Part shown: positions 11,101-18,100 of the stretch, one piece after another
Position numbering within the stretch: position 1 is the stretch's first letter
Layout of the letters: each line of letters opens with the position of its first letter
Source: Choristocarpus tenellus KU-1152
Lineage: Eukaryota > Phaeophyceae
Direction: 5' to 3'
DNA: 25,603 nt
Assembly: GCA_964200185.2 (NCBI GenBank)
Contig: CAXNAD020000184.1
Span: 1-25,603, forward strand
Notes under the pieces: model-generated
Seen by the model: the letters and a program-made list of their open reading frames with translations, nothing else
What the model was told of the DNA's origin: nothing
The model's database searches: none
Made by a program: the position numbers and the translations under genes

Positions 11101-14100
11101 TGGGAGTTTGTTGCCTCGACCAGAAATATTTGAAAGAAAAAAATAGAAGATTTGGCAATCCATCAGAGCGAGCATGTATGTATGACCCAAGGCATCTGGG
11201 TGGGGAGGGGGGGTCTACACCAGGGTGTCCATTTGGGCCAAAATAAGGAAAAGTGCATTTACATTTTCCATCCGACGTATCCAACCAAATCACCCGAAAA
11301 TCGTGACATGAAAAAATTGACCCCAAACGGACAGCCGCCACCCCCGGATACTTTGAGCCTATTGAGGGACCCGGCGGTGTGTTACAGGGTGCATGACAGG
11401 CCAGGCCATGGTAAACAGCAGTTGTACAGTTGAAGAGGTCAGAGAGGTTCCAGAGTAAAGGTGTGTATCTGACATACATATTTTCTTCTTTGGCATAAAC
11501 GTACTGCTCTTTGAATCACGTTCACTCCCCCTTTAACACTTAGCTGTAGTGATGTACATGAGAGCATCTTGTTTCTAGGATCACCGTTACTGTTACAAAA
11601 CATTTCATGGTAGTAGTCATATTATTAACACTAGTCGTATACTAGTCCCATCCGGGGGCAATGTGTATGTCATACAGGCATTGAAATGTGTTTGGGATGG
11701 GCATTGATTGGTATGATAGCAGTCTAGATGAGTCCTTCCTTGACCCAAAGCATTTAAGAGGGTAGGAGTTGGCCTTGTTTGTCCATTCGGGGGTTGGCTT
11801 CCCACCGGTTTTTTATGCCCTTTTTCGGTTTTCGAAACATTTCGGATTTGAGGGTAGGTATGATGTATATCATTATGAAAGGTGTGTCTGGAGCAAGGAT
11901 ATTGACACTTCCTGACAAAGACGATAACCAAAATTACACCAAAATCGCAACATAGGATTTTGGACCCCAAACAGACGCAGCCCTACCCTCTTAAAAGTTT
12001 TGACTCCTTGTTTGGAGAATGTTGAGGTTGAAGTATTCATTCCCTTTTTACATCGCTTGTGGCAATGTAGTCCCCAAATCAAGACTTATAGATATAGGGT
12101 GAGAAGGCGCTGCTATAAATCTCCTTCAGCAAGAGTCACCTGGAGCTCCTCTGATCGATATCGTCTTCGCATTACGCCTATGTCCCAGTTCTTGCACATC
12201 AGCGCACTCTCAGATGCTCGAACATTTCCTGCCCCCTGGTTGCCGTTCTGGTCTGAACCCACCCAGGTTTGGTGAAGTGCACAGGTCTTTCCACTTCCTT
12301 TGCTCCAGCAGTTGAAGCATATATCTTTTTGTTCTTTTTTTTTCACCCCTGATTCGGGACTAGCCATGCCCACCCCATTCTTGTTGCCCTCTGATTTTTC
12401 CTTCCCCTGCCCTTCATTGCTGGCTCTAGCAGACTCACTAGCTCCAGACTTTGCGACTGTTTCATCTACAGAATCCAACGGCAGAAATCCTGGTGATGTG
12501 AGATCCCTGATAGCTAGACCTTTGATATCCAACGATCCCTTTGAACACATTTGTTGACTTCCACCTTTGGTCCTTCGTTCCCCTGCTCCAGCAGTCCTGG
12601 CCCGCCTGCCCCTTACTCTTGTGGCAGACATCTTAGACACCATTCTCCGCCCAGTGCAACGTGCAAACAGGGGAGGATTCTTGTCCTCTTCAAGAGATTG
12701 GGCTACTACCCTACTTTGACCTTCATTTCCCCTACCATCTCTTTTTTCCCTACAAGGGGTTGCTGCAGACTGTGTTGAACGCTGAGGAATAGGTTGGAAC
12801 GAACTCTGCTGCATTCCCTGGGAATAGTAGTCAGCCAGGAGTGTGGACACCGAGTCGAACTTGGTAATCTGCAGTGCTTGGTTTATGGTCTCCCGTAGAT
12901 GGATATTTGGTGAGCCATCTGCAAGGAAGAAACCTTTAGGGCTCCTAATCTCCGACAAGTCGTCCTCATCATCGCTGTTGCCATCCAGGTTGGAGACCAG
13001 GCCAAGACCGGTCTCCTAGGGATGTTGCCGATACCAACAGCGCCAGGGAGCAAGAGTAGTCAATTCGCCTTCCTAGACATTATTTGTTGCGATGCAGTGT
13101 CATCCATCCATGTTGCACTGGCTATGTTAGTGTGTTTCGCTGAACATTGACCTCTACTTGTAGATGTAAGGGGTACATATTGCATTGGAGCATCAAGAAC
13201 TATTATACAGCCTCAAGAAGCTTAAATGAAATAACAGTTATCACATATCTTACCTCAAAGCGATCATCTGGTAGCTCCTCCTGCTGCAGGAATGGCCAAT
13301 CTTCATTCCAAGTCGTATCAGCCATTTGCTCACCACTAGTTTCCAATTTGGGGGCAGTGGGAAAGGCCAGTAGACTCTGACAGGCGCCTTTCAATGGGGG
13401 TAGGTTGGCTGAGCTTTGGTAGATATTTGATTCAGGTACAGGATTTATTGTAGTCACATGTGTTGTAGGGGCAGCCACCTCTTCGGTAGATTGATTCCCA
13501 CCACTACGAGTGGTCAACTGTGATAAGGATGGCAATGTCTTCACTTTCTCTGGGGGTGCTAGGTGACCTAGTAGAGAGTGGGGGCGTTCCCACTGGCTCT
13601 GTCCAGTTGAGGTGTTGTAGTACCACAATTCTCCCTCATTGCGATCTCGCACCTCTATCCATCCATCACTGGCCTCTCCAAATATCTTCCTTGTCTCTCT
13701 CATCAGTTGGACACGTCTCCGTCCGATGTGCCCCCGGTACATACGTTGCACCTTTGCTGCAGCAATATCTTGTGCAAGCCATTTACGACGAGCACATCGC
13801 TCGAAATTTTGTCTATGTTGGGCCGATTCCATGAGTCTCTGGGTCTCTTCGATGGCTGCAAGACGCTCTCTTTCAGCTCTTAGCTCAAACAATTTGTCAC
13901 CACATCTTGGCACGTAGTTGTCGACGAGGCTTCGAACTCTATCTTCCTCGTCTTGGAAGGATAGGTGACGGGCGTGTTCCTCGTGATGGAGATCTGGTTC
14001 ATGCCCTGGCGCCCTGCCACCGCCATTATTGCAAACAAGTGCTATCCCGCTTCTATTACCATCCTCCAGTATTTTTCCCTTCGCGGGTGGTGATATTGGT

Positions 14101-14717
14101 GGTGAAAGATCTCGAGGAGACTCATCCTTGTCCAAAACCTCCACTGTGGATTTCCCAACCCCCATGCCCCGCCTGTACACGTGCGCACTTTTCCACCCGG
14201 ATGTGTCAAAGCTTCCATGGGGTCCACAGGGGCTTTCTGGGGGGAGTGGGGGTCTAAATCGGCGACGGCGGCGTTTCCTTGGCTCCGAAGCACCCCTCTT
14301 GAACGATGCTGCGTCTGTCAGTCGTCGAGCGACGAACAATGACAAGTTGGATTGGTGTACTTCACACTCACAGTCCACACCATCCGTACCGGAGGTACGT
14401 ATCCAGGTCGGCTAATTCTCCACTCACCTAATGTGTTGCCATGGTTTGTGGGTGCCTTGCAAGATGGAGACAATGCCTGCTTCTGAGAACCACCCCCCCG
14501 TATGTTGTGAAGGAGTCGAGATGTCTCGTCCTGGAGCAAATGTGTATATTGATAGAAAGATGGAACGAAAAAACTCGTGAGGAACCCAGAACGCGGATGC
14601 ACCCACTCCGATGGAGTGAGTGAGAAACTCCTTTCGCAAATTCATGGAAGGAAATATGAATGTTACCTGGAGCTCTTGGAGCTCCCCACTCCACCCAGGT
14701 GGCATGGTCCCCGTCAT
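1..14717 (-). CDS. Gene A: giant IQ/WW-domain protein, 19 exons in view, 3' end outside window
   Basis: Reading from the ATG at 14717 leftwards, 19 exons join into one open frame of at least 1836 residues that is still open at base 1. Of 18 introns, 16 are phase 0 and two are phase 1. Seen in the product: a basic run (RKRRRRRF, about residues 64-71), an IQ-like calmodulin-binding motif (VQRMYRGHIGRRR, about 239-251), a full WW domain (about 269-297), a Cys/His cluster (about 638-653) and a second WW-like repeat without its first Trp (about 1265-1287). WW domains bind proline-rich peptides and IQ motifs bind calmodulin or EF-hand light chains, so a scaffold or cytoskeletal role is possible; this is inference. 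There is no signal peptide or membrane segment. The first in-frame ATG after a stop-free upstream stretch was chosen as the start. Individual exons are listed separately. Confidence 0.8.
212..322 (-). CDS. Gene A exon 18
   Basis: It has 37 codons, phase 0. It begins EDLMENGTSSVLPPHASYIE and ends AELAVLSAEQ. The acceptor is cattctcacag and the donor is GAACAG/gtaaag. Confidence 0.8.
323..776. other. Gene A intron, exons 17-18
   Basis: A 454 bp intron. A stretch at about 445-490 (GGGGGGGTCTATTGGACACT) faintly resembles the inside of family B and may be a decayed relic. Nothing else was seen. Confidence 0.6.
777..944 (-). CDS. Gene A exon 17
   Basis: It has 56 codons, phase 0. The acceptor is ccctctatgcccccag and the donor is AATAAG/gtcaga. 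It encodes HCDYLPHVPNLPQARPVGR, then DDWLAVGFDPWSAGREPLSA, an aromatic-rich stretch likely to be folded. Confidence 0.8.
1058..1103. repeat. (GT)23 microsatellite
   Basis: An uninterrupted GT tract of 46 bp in the intron between gene A exons 16 and 17. On the gene A transcript it reads as CA repeats. Confidence 0.95.
1254..1512 (-). mobile_element. MITE family A, copy 1 (259 bp)
   Basis: Terminal inverted repeats are GAGTGAAAGTATTTTAGAGG at the left and a diverged complement at the right. It is flanked by a 3 bp direct repeat ATT (1251-1253, 1513-1515). It lies in the intron between gene A exons 16 and 17, inverted relative to copy 2. It has no coding capacity. The shared core of the family is GTCCATTTGGGG just inside both ends, so the element can fold back on itself. 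Confidence 0.85.
1530..1787 (+). mobile_element. MITE family A, copy 2 (258 bp)
   Basis: Near-perfect terminal inverted repeats: GAGTCAAAGTATCTTAGAGG at the left and the complement of GAGTGAAAGTATCTTAGAGG at the right. They are flanked by TAT on both sides (1527-1529, 1788-1790). It starts only 17 bp after copy 1 ends, in the same gene A intron and in the opposite orientation. Confidence 0.9.
2237..2488 (-). CDS. Gene A exon 16
   Basis: It has 84 codons, phase 0. It begins DEEMDPRKKVVLATPIVAYP and ends EGFLNAISHTHIGKQ. The acceptor is gtactatcccacag and the donor is AAACAG/gtgacc. The middle is S/T/Q-rich. Confidence 0.8.
2731..2799 (-). CDS. Gene A exon 15
   Basis: A 23-codon exon, phase 0, beginning IVPPVQPTACPDEVVGIG, with excellent splice sites (cttctcctggtccag acceptor, TCTCGC/gtgagt donor). 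A TG microsatellite lies 35 bp outside its acceptor. Confidence 0.8.
2800..3264. other. Gene A intron, exons 14-15
   Basis: A 465 bp intron holding the interrupted GT microsatellite near its 3' end. Nothing else was recognised. Confidence 0.6.
2834..2864. repeat. GT microsatellite with one interruption
   Basis: A GT tract of about 31 bp broken once by TA, 35 bp upstream of gene A exon 15. In transcript sense it is a CA repeat next to the pyrimidine tract of that acceptor. Confidence 0.9.
3265..3426 (-). CDS. Gene A exon 14
   Basis: It has 54 codons, phase 0. The acceptor is tttctgttgggtgtaag and the donor is TTGGTG/gtgagt. It encodes VSSGGHPIGHGHPNP, then a charged helix (SEVAYMAAIAKENAELKTSE). 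Confidence 0.8.
3630..4196 (-). CDS. Gene A exon 13
   Basis: It has 189 codons, phase 0 at both ends. It begins VASQVKWARQNGALPPPDPG and continues with a long S/G/E-rich segment that is probably disordered. Then comes a helical patch (AEKIINSISQALATAGL) and GMGLGITLNAKGLLDNFDQM. The donor is GCCAAG/gtacag. The frame stays open upstream to about 4390, so an earlier start is possible; the acceptor at gtcatgcag was chosen for its pyrimidine tract and phase. Confidence 0.7.
4197..4679. other. Gene A intron, exons 12-13
   Basis: A 483 bp intron containing the five-unit 10 bp repeat. The part next to exon 13 stays open in the exon 13 frame to about 4390, so it may be partly coding if an upstream acceptor is used. 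Confidence 0.5.
4621..4670. repeat. Five-unit 10 bp tandem repeat
   Basis: Units are CTTGAAAGCA (two) and CTTGAAAACA (three), with no gaps. It starts about 9 bp inside the intron next to the donor of gene A exon 12. Confidence 0.9.
4680..4847 (-). CDS. Gene A exon 12
   Basis: It has 56 codons, phase 0 at both ends. The acceptor is cgcaatttgcag and the donor is AAAAAG/gtgatg. It ends in a charged helix (YDLRQMRRLMMQKHEDVEDL) that could form a coiled coil. It follows the WW-like repeat directly. Confidence 0.8.
5281..5539 (+). mobile_element. MITE family A, copy 3 (259 bp)
   Basis: Same orientation as copy 2. The left end is GAGTCAAAGTATCTTAGAAG and the right end is the complement of the family terminus. 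The flanks are GAA and AAA, a 3 bp duplication with one change. It lies in the intron between gene A exons 11 and 12. Confidence 0.85.
5759..6008 (+). mobile_element. MITE family A, copy 4 (250 bp)
   Basis: The left end is diverged (GAGCCAAATTATCTTAGAGG); the right end is intact. It is flanked by the 4 bp repeat ATGG (5755-5758, 6009-6012). It is in the same intron and orientation as copy 3. A short internal deletion near the right end (the GCCAAG...GTGGAC segment) makes it shorter than the others. Confidence 0.85.
6182..6280 (-). CDS. Gene A exon 11: degenerate second WW repeat
   Basis: It has 33 codons, phase 0. The core GVSYWFDRRTGETFWERPL matches the second half of a WW domain: aromatic pair, T-G turn, second Trp and final Pro. 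The first signature Trp is replaced by Phe (LEEFET). The frame is stopped just upstream of the acceptor (accaacacag), which fixes the exon start. The donor is GAAAAG/gttagc. Confidence 0.85.
6281..6860. other. Gene A intron, exons 10-11
   Basis: A 580 bp intron, A/T-rich around 6660-6780. No element or extra exon was recognised. Confidence 0.6.
6861..6980 (-). CDS. Gene A exon 10
   Basis: It has 40 codons, phase 0 at both ends. It encodes VFTNLGIQECGEFMRGSDPL and ends SVVYRSWAFIQKQ. The acceptor is cctcatacag and the donor is AAACAG/gtagct. The phase 0 reading is preferred because it alone joins exon 11 in the WW frame. Confidence 0.75.
6981..7483. other. Gene A intron, exons 9-10, with a possible skipped exon
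   Basis: A 503 bp intron. An exon-like segment at 7031-7127 on the minus strand has an acceptor and a good donor, but its 97 bp length would shift the frame. Confidence 0.5.
7484..7956 (-). CDS. Gene A exon 9
   Basis: It has 157 codons after a phase 1 junction. The acceptor cctctccaaag has a clean pyrimidine tract and the joining codon is GGG (Gly). The product starts NFTVIQKSSVTPTVSKEIS, continues ELEIIHQEFIPRPLQHPLN, and is S/T-rich towards the end. The donor is GAGCAG/gtaagg, phase 0. Confidence 0.8.
8118..8176. repeat. AT-rich simple repeat, TAAA then (AT)n
   Basis: AATAAATAAATAAATATATA passes into a pure AT run to about 8166, then ATGAATATATG. It lies in the intron between gene A exons 8 and 9. 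Confidence 0.9.
8301..8406. repeat. 10 bp minisatellite, about ten units
   Basis: Units follow GTGTTACTGT with variants GTGCTACTGT, GCGTTATTGT and ATGTTATTGT. The unit length is constant, so the changes are substitutions. Intronic in gene A. Confidence 0.9.
8698..8955 (-). mobile_element. MITE family A, copy 5 (258 bp)
   Basis: Reverse orientation. The left end is GAGTGGAAGTACCTTAGAGG and the right end is TACCCTCTAACATACTATGACTC. It is flanked by the 4 bp repeat CAAG (8694-8697, 8956-8959). It lies in the intron between gene A exons 8 and 9. Confidence 0.85.
9224..9407 (-). CDS. Gene A exon 8
   Basis: It has 61 codons plus one base. It begins VEVMSPVPGSDKITRTKYPP and includes LTVKFATFARKPSPGNLGIG, probably a beta-rich segment. 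The acceptor (caagaatccag) is C-rich but not ideal, and the frame upstream of it stays open for a few more codons, so the start is less certain than the end. The donor is AGTACG/gtgagg, phase 1. Confidence 0.7.
9531..9574. repeat. Short tandem repeat of ATAATGGT type
   Basis: About five 8-9 bp units of AATGGTAT(A), one with an ACA variant. Intronic, between gene A exons 7 and 8. Confidence 0.85.
9729..9759. repeat. C-rich short repeat CCCCCTA / TCCCTAT
   Basis: Consecutive CCCTACCCCC and CTATTCCCTATTCC units in the intron between gene A exons 7 and 8. In transcript sense it is G-rich, about 80 nt outside the exon 7 donor. Confidence 0.7.
9836..10387 (-). CDS. Gene A exon 7
   Basis: It has 184 codons, phase 0 at both ends. 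The acceptor is ccgagtgtgcag and the donor is AACACT/gtgaga. It contains an in-frame 21 bp duplication giving NNLPTPY then NNLPTPF, and later a proline-rich stretch (YHLPPAITMPMPEPKYGD). The end, HPAAWIEVYCNTSAADALR, looks structured. The domain was not recognised. Confidence 0.85.
10300..10341. repeat. In-frame 21 bp tandem duplication inside gene A exon 7
   Basis: GAGTGGGCAGATTATTG begins both 21 bp units (10300-10320, 10321-10341), which differ only near the end. On the coding strand they give NNLPTPY and NNLPTPF. Confidence 0.9.
10603..10779 (-). CDS. Gene A exon 6
   Basis: It has 59 codons, phase 0 at both ends. The acceptor has a long pyrimidine tract (cccatcttgctgtac...ctgcag) and the donor is AATCAG/gtattg. 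It encodes WSSRHLSVVQ followed by PLHRSIMRRCLSRISALYAY, and ends APEYPPCKYNQ. No family was recognised. Confidence 0.75.
10879..11058 (-). CDS. Gene A exon 5
   Basis: It has 60 codons, phase 0 after a strong acceptor (ctatctgcag). The product, starting EVFMKEASSLHYDKKRKK and including EQHHFIYRLLAQMIAKYNF, looks like a folded helical domain. No suitable GT donor keeps the frame into exon 6, but GAGCAG/gcaaat does, so a GC-AG intron is proposed. A GT alternative (CGAG/gttttg) would break the frame. Confidence 0.7.
11184..11359. mobile_element. MITE family B, one copy (176 bp)
   Basis: The right terminus reads, as complement, GGCTCAAAGTATCCGGGGG; the left terminus is a diverged GACCCAAGGCATCTGGGTGG. 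It is flanked by TAT on both sides (11181-11183, 11360-11362). GTCCATTTGGG and its complement CCCAAACGGAC lie inside the two ends, as in family A. It is in the same gene A intron as copy 6. Confidence 0.7.
11742..12006 (-). mobile_element. MITE family A, copy 6 (265 bp), most diverged
   Basis: Reverse orientation. The left end is GACCCAAAGCATTTAAGAGG and the right end is CTCTTAAAAGTTTTGACTC. It is flanked by CTT on both sides (11739-11741, 12007-12009). It lies in the intron between gene A exons 4 and 5. Scattered changes suggest an older insertion. Confidence 0.8.
12140..13015 (-). CDS. Gene A exon 4: acidic start, low-complexity middle, Cys/His cluster
   Basis: It has 292 codons, phase 0 at both ends. 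It starts with an acidic patch (NSDDEDDLSE) followed by FFLADGSPN and a helical segment. The middle is charged and low in complexity (KGxx, GNEGQ, SARASNEGQGKEK). Near the end lies CFNCWSKGSGKTCALH, spaced C-x2-C-x8-C-x2-H, which could hold one zinc ion. After it comes MCKNWDIGVMRRRYRSEELQ, which runs straight into exon 5. The acceptor is acatccctag; the donor is CTCCAG/gtgact. The complexity contrast suggests the middle is a disordered linker between two conserved blocks. Confidence 0.85.
13254..14314 (-). CDS. Gene A exon 3: basic region, IQ motif and WW domain
   Basis: This long exon opens with a basic, proline-rich segment (RKRRRRRFRPPLPP). A charged helical stretch (about residues 170-235, rich in E, R and Q) leads into the IQ-like motif AAKVQRMYRGHIGRRR. 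The WW domain follows directly: DGWIEV, then ELWYYNTSTGQSQWERP, with both signature Trp, the Tyr pair and the final Pro present. An IQ motif placed immediately before a WW domain is the clearest functional signature in the gene. The tail is rich in S, T and P. The donor is TTTGAG/gtaaga, phase 0. The start follows a pyrimidine-containing acceptor (cgacgactgacag). Confidence 0.9.
14428..14530 (-). CDS. Gene A exon 2
   Basis: It has 34 codons plus one base, begins DETSRLLHNIRGGG and follows a good acceptor (tttgctccag). The donor TTAG/gtgagtgg is phase 1. A 113 bp intron leads to exon 3; shorter choices of acceptor leave either a 16 bp intron or a broken frame. Confidence 0.6.
14667..14717 (-). 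CDS. Gene A exon 1 (start codon)
   Basis: It encodes MTGTMPPGWSGELQELQ (17 residues). The frame upstream of this ATG is open but has no other ATG before the region of gene B, so this is the first usable start; a second in-frame ATG lies four codons on. The donor is CTCCAG/gtaaca, phase 0. Confidence 0.6.
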
Positions 14718-14908
14718 GAAACCTTGTGTTGGACCTGACAGTTTCGAACCAACACCACTATGAATTTGAATAGTTTGGACCCGTTGACAGAATAAGGTAC
14801 TTCTATCGTTTAACCTTTCAGTGACTAAACCTGACACATCTAACTTCCATGTTGAGACCAATGTAGTATTTGTTCAAAGAATATGGACAGGATCGTGTTG
14901 GAATATCC
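14718..14908. promoter_or_regulatory. Divergent intergenic region between genes A and B
   Basis: The two start codons are head to head, 191 bp apart, so any core promoters and 5' leaders must overlap or share this space, unless a leader exon lies inside the neighbouring gene. No clear TATA box was seen. A pyrimidine-rich acceptor-like sequence on the plus strand (aacctttcag at about 14811-14820) leaves open a non-coding leader exon for gene B. Confidence 0.4.
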
Positions 14909-15150
14909 ATGCCAGCAACCCGTGGACGATACCCCATCGCTATTGTTGGAGCAGGCCCAGTTGGTCTTGCACTGTCAGCACTACTCTCCCGCTTTCAAGT
15001 TCCGTCTATACTGCTGGAAAAGAATGCACGTCTTCCCACTCATCCACAGGCACACTTTATTAACTTGCGAACCATGGAAATACTAAGACACGCTTTCTGT
15101 GGGCTTGACGAAGCAGTTATTAGGAGTTCTCCGCCACAGCGGGAGTGGAG
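14909..15150 (+). CDS. Gene B exon 1: N-terminal FAD-binding fold
   Basis: It starts at the first ATG in the frame after an in-frame stop upstream (MPATRGRYPIAIVGAGPVG). HFINLRTMEILR downstream of the nucleotide-binding beta-alpha-beta unit is typical of the family. The donor is TGGAG/gtgcgg, phase 2; the joining codon with exon 2 makes Arg (EWR). A leader exon upstream cannot be excluded. Confidence 0.85.
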
Positions 15151-18100
15151 GTGCGGGTTGAAAGTTGTGGGGCTGTACTTGTATGCCGTTGCCAGTGCTG
15201 GGTTGCCAACTAGGTATTGTATCTATTGCTATGTTACCAACTGACGAGTTTTCGCATCTTTCGAACCTTGGCAGGGATTTCATCATGTGCTCTTTGGTCC
15301 TCGGTAGGCAGCTGGCAAGGGTGGACAACTTCGGTGGAGGTAGGCTGCTCCTTACTTCCTAAAGTCGACTTCGGTGTTGCAACTGCGAGAGATGTTTAGG
15401 TGGTGCAGCCAAACACAACCAATGTGTAAAGCCCCCCTCTGCAGTCGTCTCCTCAAGAATTGATTCCTTGCTTAGGACTCCCTACCTTGTTTGAATGTCC
15501 CTGCCTCGTGCAACTACCAGAAAGCGCGAGAACTGCCCGGCAGATACTATCCCCCAGTGCGGTTGTTCACCTCTCACAGAACCGTCTATTGCCCATTCTG
15601 CTGGAAGAAGCTCGCAACTCGGCAACCAAATCCTGTGGGGCCTCAGAGATTGTGTTTGGGATGGAAGTGTTAGGCATCCAGCAAGAGCGCGGTCAGGTCA
15701 GTCTCTCTGTGCGACCGCCAAGTATTGCTGCCAATTCCTGTCCTCAACAGATTTCGTGCGATTACCTCATCGCAGCCGACGGAGCACATAGCATCGTCCG
15801 ACAACATGCTGGGATAGATCTGCATGGGCACCAGGCCATGAGTCACCTGGTAAATATCCACTTCACCTGCGAGAAATTGGTCGAGCGACTTCCTGATCGT
15901 CCCGGGATGCTTTACTTTGTATATAATGAGGTGAGGTGAGACTAAACTTGGTTCTACCTGAGTACGATGAATACTCAAGTTTGGATCTAGTATTATGTGA
16001 TGCTGCCATTCGACATGGCACATGCTTCAGAATATTACAGGGCAGAGTAGAATGCAGTGGGTCACCGGTTACTACAGCAGTGTTCCCTCAAAACAGCAAC
16101 TCGGTCACATGAAGAGGAGGGGGAGATAAATATTGAGACAGTTGGACCATCGGCAATCACCTGCAAAAAGAGTGGACTCCTTGGTGTGTGGGAAGGCACT
16201 GCATGGGTCAGAGGCCTTTAGACCATGCTTTTCTCACAACAAATCTTTTGGCTTCATTGTGAACTTAGGATCAGGCGGTGTAAGGCAAGGCCCAAAGAGC
16301 CACAACTGTTAAGTGCAACGACTGGAATGATGCTAGTATTATTATTTTTTGCCATGTGTTTTCTCTTATATTAGTGCAATACCTCAAACATAGTCCCACC
16401 CCATCTTGATCAGGTTGGGTTCGTGATAATGAATGCAAAGTTGTTACACACAAGAGTCAAGTGTTTTGGGAGTAACACTTGGGGTTATACAAGTTTGTGT
16501 TGTAGAAGGTTAGCTGAGGCTTAAACACCCGGATGTATGTAAGAAATAACTCCTGTGGACCAACTGCAGGAAAATTTGACAAACATCATCGGTGGTTGCA
16601 CATGATGGCTGCTTTGGCAGATGTCTTACATCTGATAATCTGCCTCAATTTACTCCACACCCCTGCAACTTTTTGGTGCCCATTTTGTCCAAAGTTGTTG
16701 AAATGGTTGGACACAATAATATGCTTCATCACTGGAAAATGTTTCCATGCTGTATTTTGTTAGTTCTCCAACATGTGTCCTAGTGAACTTCACTACAGGG
16801 AACAGGTTCCCTCGAAGAAGGCACTGTATCTTCAAGGATGTTGAACTATGAACCACATGTTGGAATAGTCTATTCAATGGGACATGCATTGCAGAGCTGC
16901 TCGAGGTAGCGGTTCTTTGAATATGAGTTTCTTCAAGGGCAGAAGAAATGTAACAGCTATTGCTGTAACAGGATCTCAAGTGTGATGCTTCTTACTCCCC
17001 TCCCCCAGGACATTATTTGTGTGCTTGTGGCTCACAACGTGCAGGAGGGTGAATGGGCCTGCCAGGTGCCCTATTTTCCTCCTCACCAATCAAAAGAGGT
17101 GAGAATCAATTTACTGCATTTGATTTGAAGCAAGTCACCTCTTCCAACTTGATTTGTGAAACTGCTTTTCTTGTTGTCAGGCCTCCTTGTGGCAGCATTT
17201 TTTAAACATGTTAAGAAGACCACTGATCGCACTTCAGTTCTTGAATAGTTCCTGGAACGATGCTGTGTGCACCATTAGCGACAGTTGGTTCGAATTGCCG
17301 CCCTTGCCACCTTAACAGATGTTCACTCAAGAATATGCCCTGAACTGCATCAAGAGCGCGCTGGGGGAAGAAGCTTCGACACTTCCTATCAACATTCAAT
17401 CTGTTCGTCCATGGACCATGAATGCACTTGTGGCTGAATCTTACCAGGATAAAGCCTTTGGTAATATCTTCTTGGCAGGGGATTCAGCGCACCAGTTTCC
17501 ACCAGCAGGAGGCTTTGGCTTGAATACTGGAGTACAGGTACGATGCACGCCTCCCTTGCGTATTGATGTATTAGTATTACCTGTCAAGTTTTCTGTTACC
17601 ACATACGAACTGTCTCTATCACATGTTGAAGTGGATGCATCTCCTGCATTGTAGAGTTTGCCAATTGTACTTGAGAAGATCTTAAGTTTACTCTTGTTCT
17701 TTCATTGCAGCAACCAGTTACAGGATGTTCACACCGTCTCATGCAGGCTGAGGTGCTCAAGTATTGCAGGCATTGGCATCTACTGTATTTCAAGCAGGTC
17801 GACTCTAGGACATTCATGCAATTATGAGCTTCTTGGCTTATCCATCAATGCATGCAGTAGGCTGTTAAGAACTTTGTGTGTGGACGTGACTACCTTGTGT
17901 GTTGACATTTATGTACTTGTGTGTGTGCTCCCAGGATGCTCATAACTTGGCATGGAAACTGGCTGCAGTACACCATAAAATTTCCAACCCAGACATCCTC
18001 TACACCTATACCCAAGGTTTGTAAGAAAGATTGTGTGTGTGTTGTGTCCTATGATGGACTCCTTTGAAGATGAATACATAAACATGTTCCTTGGCTGCCA

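Noticed and set aside
12300-12778. Plus-strand open frames opposite gene A exon 4
   Set aside because: They are antisense to a low-complexity coding region and have no recognisable features.
13520-14415. Plus-strand open frames opposite gene A exon 3
   Set aside because: They are antisense shadows; the minus strand carries clear IQ and WW motifs.
14400-14428. 16 bp intron between gene A exons 2 and 3 (gtgagtgg...attag)
   Set aside because: It is far too short for a spliceosomal intron in this gene set and puts exon 3 out of frame; the 113 bp intron was used instead.
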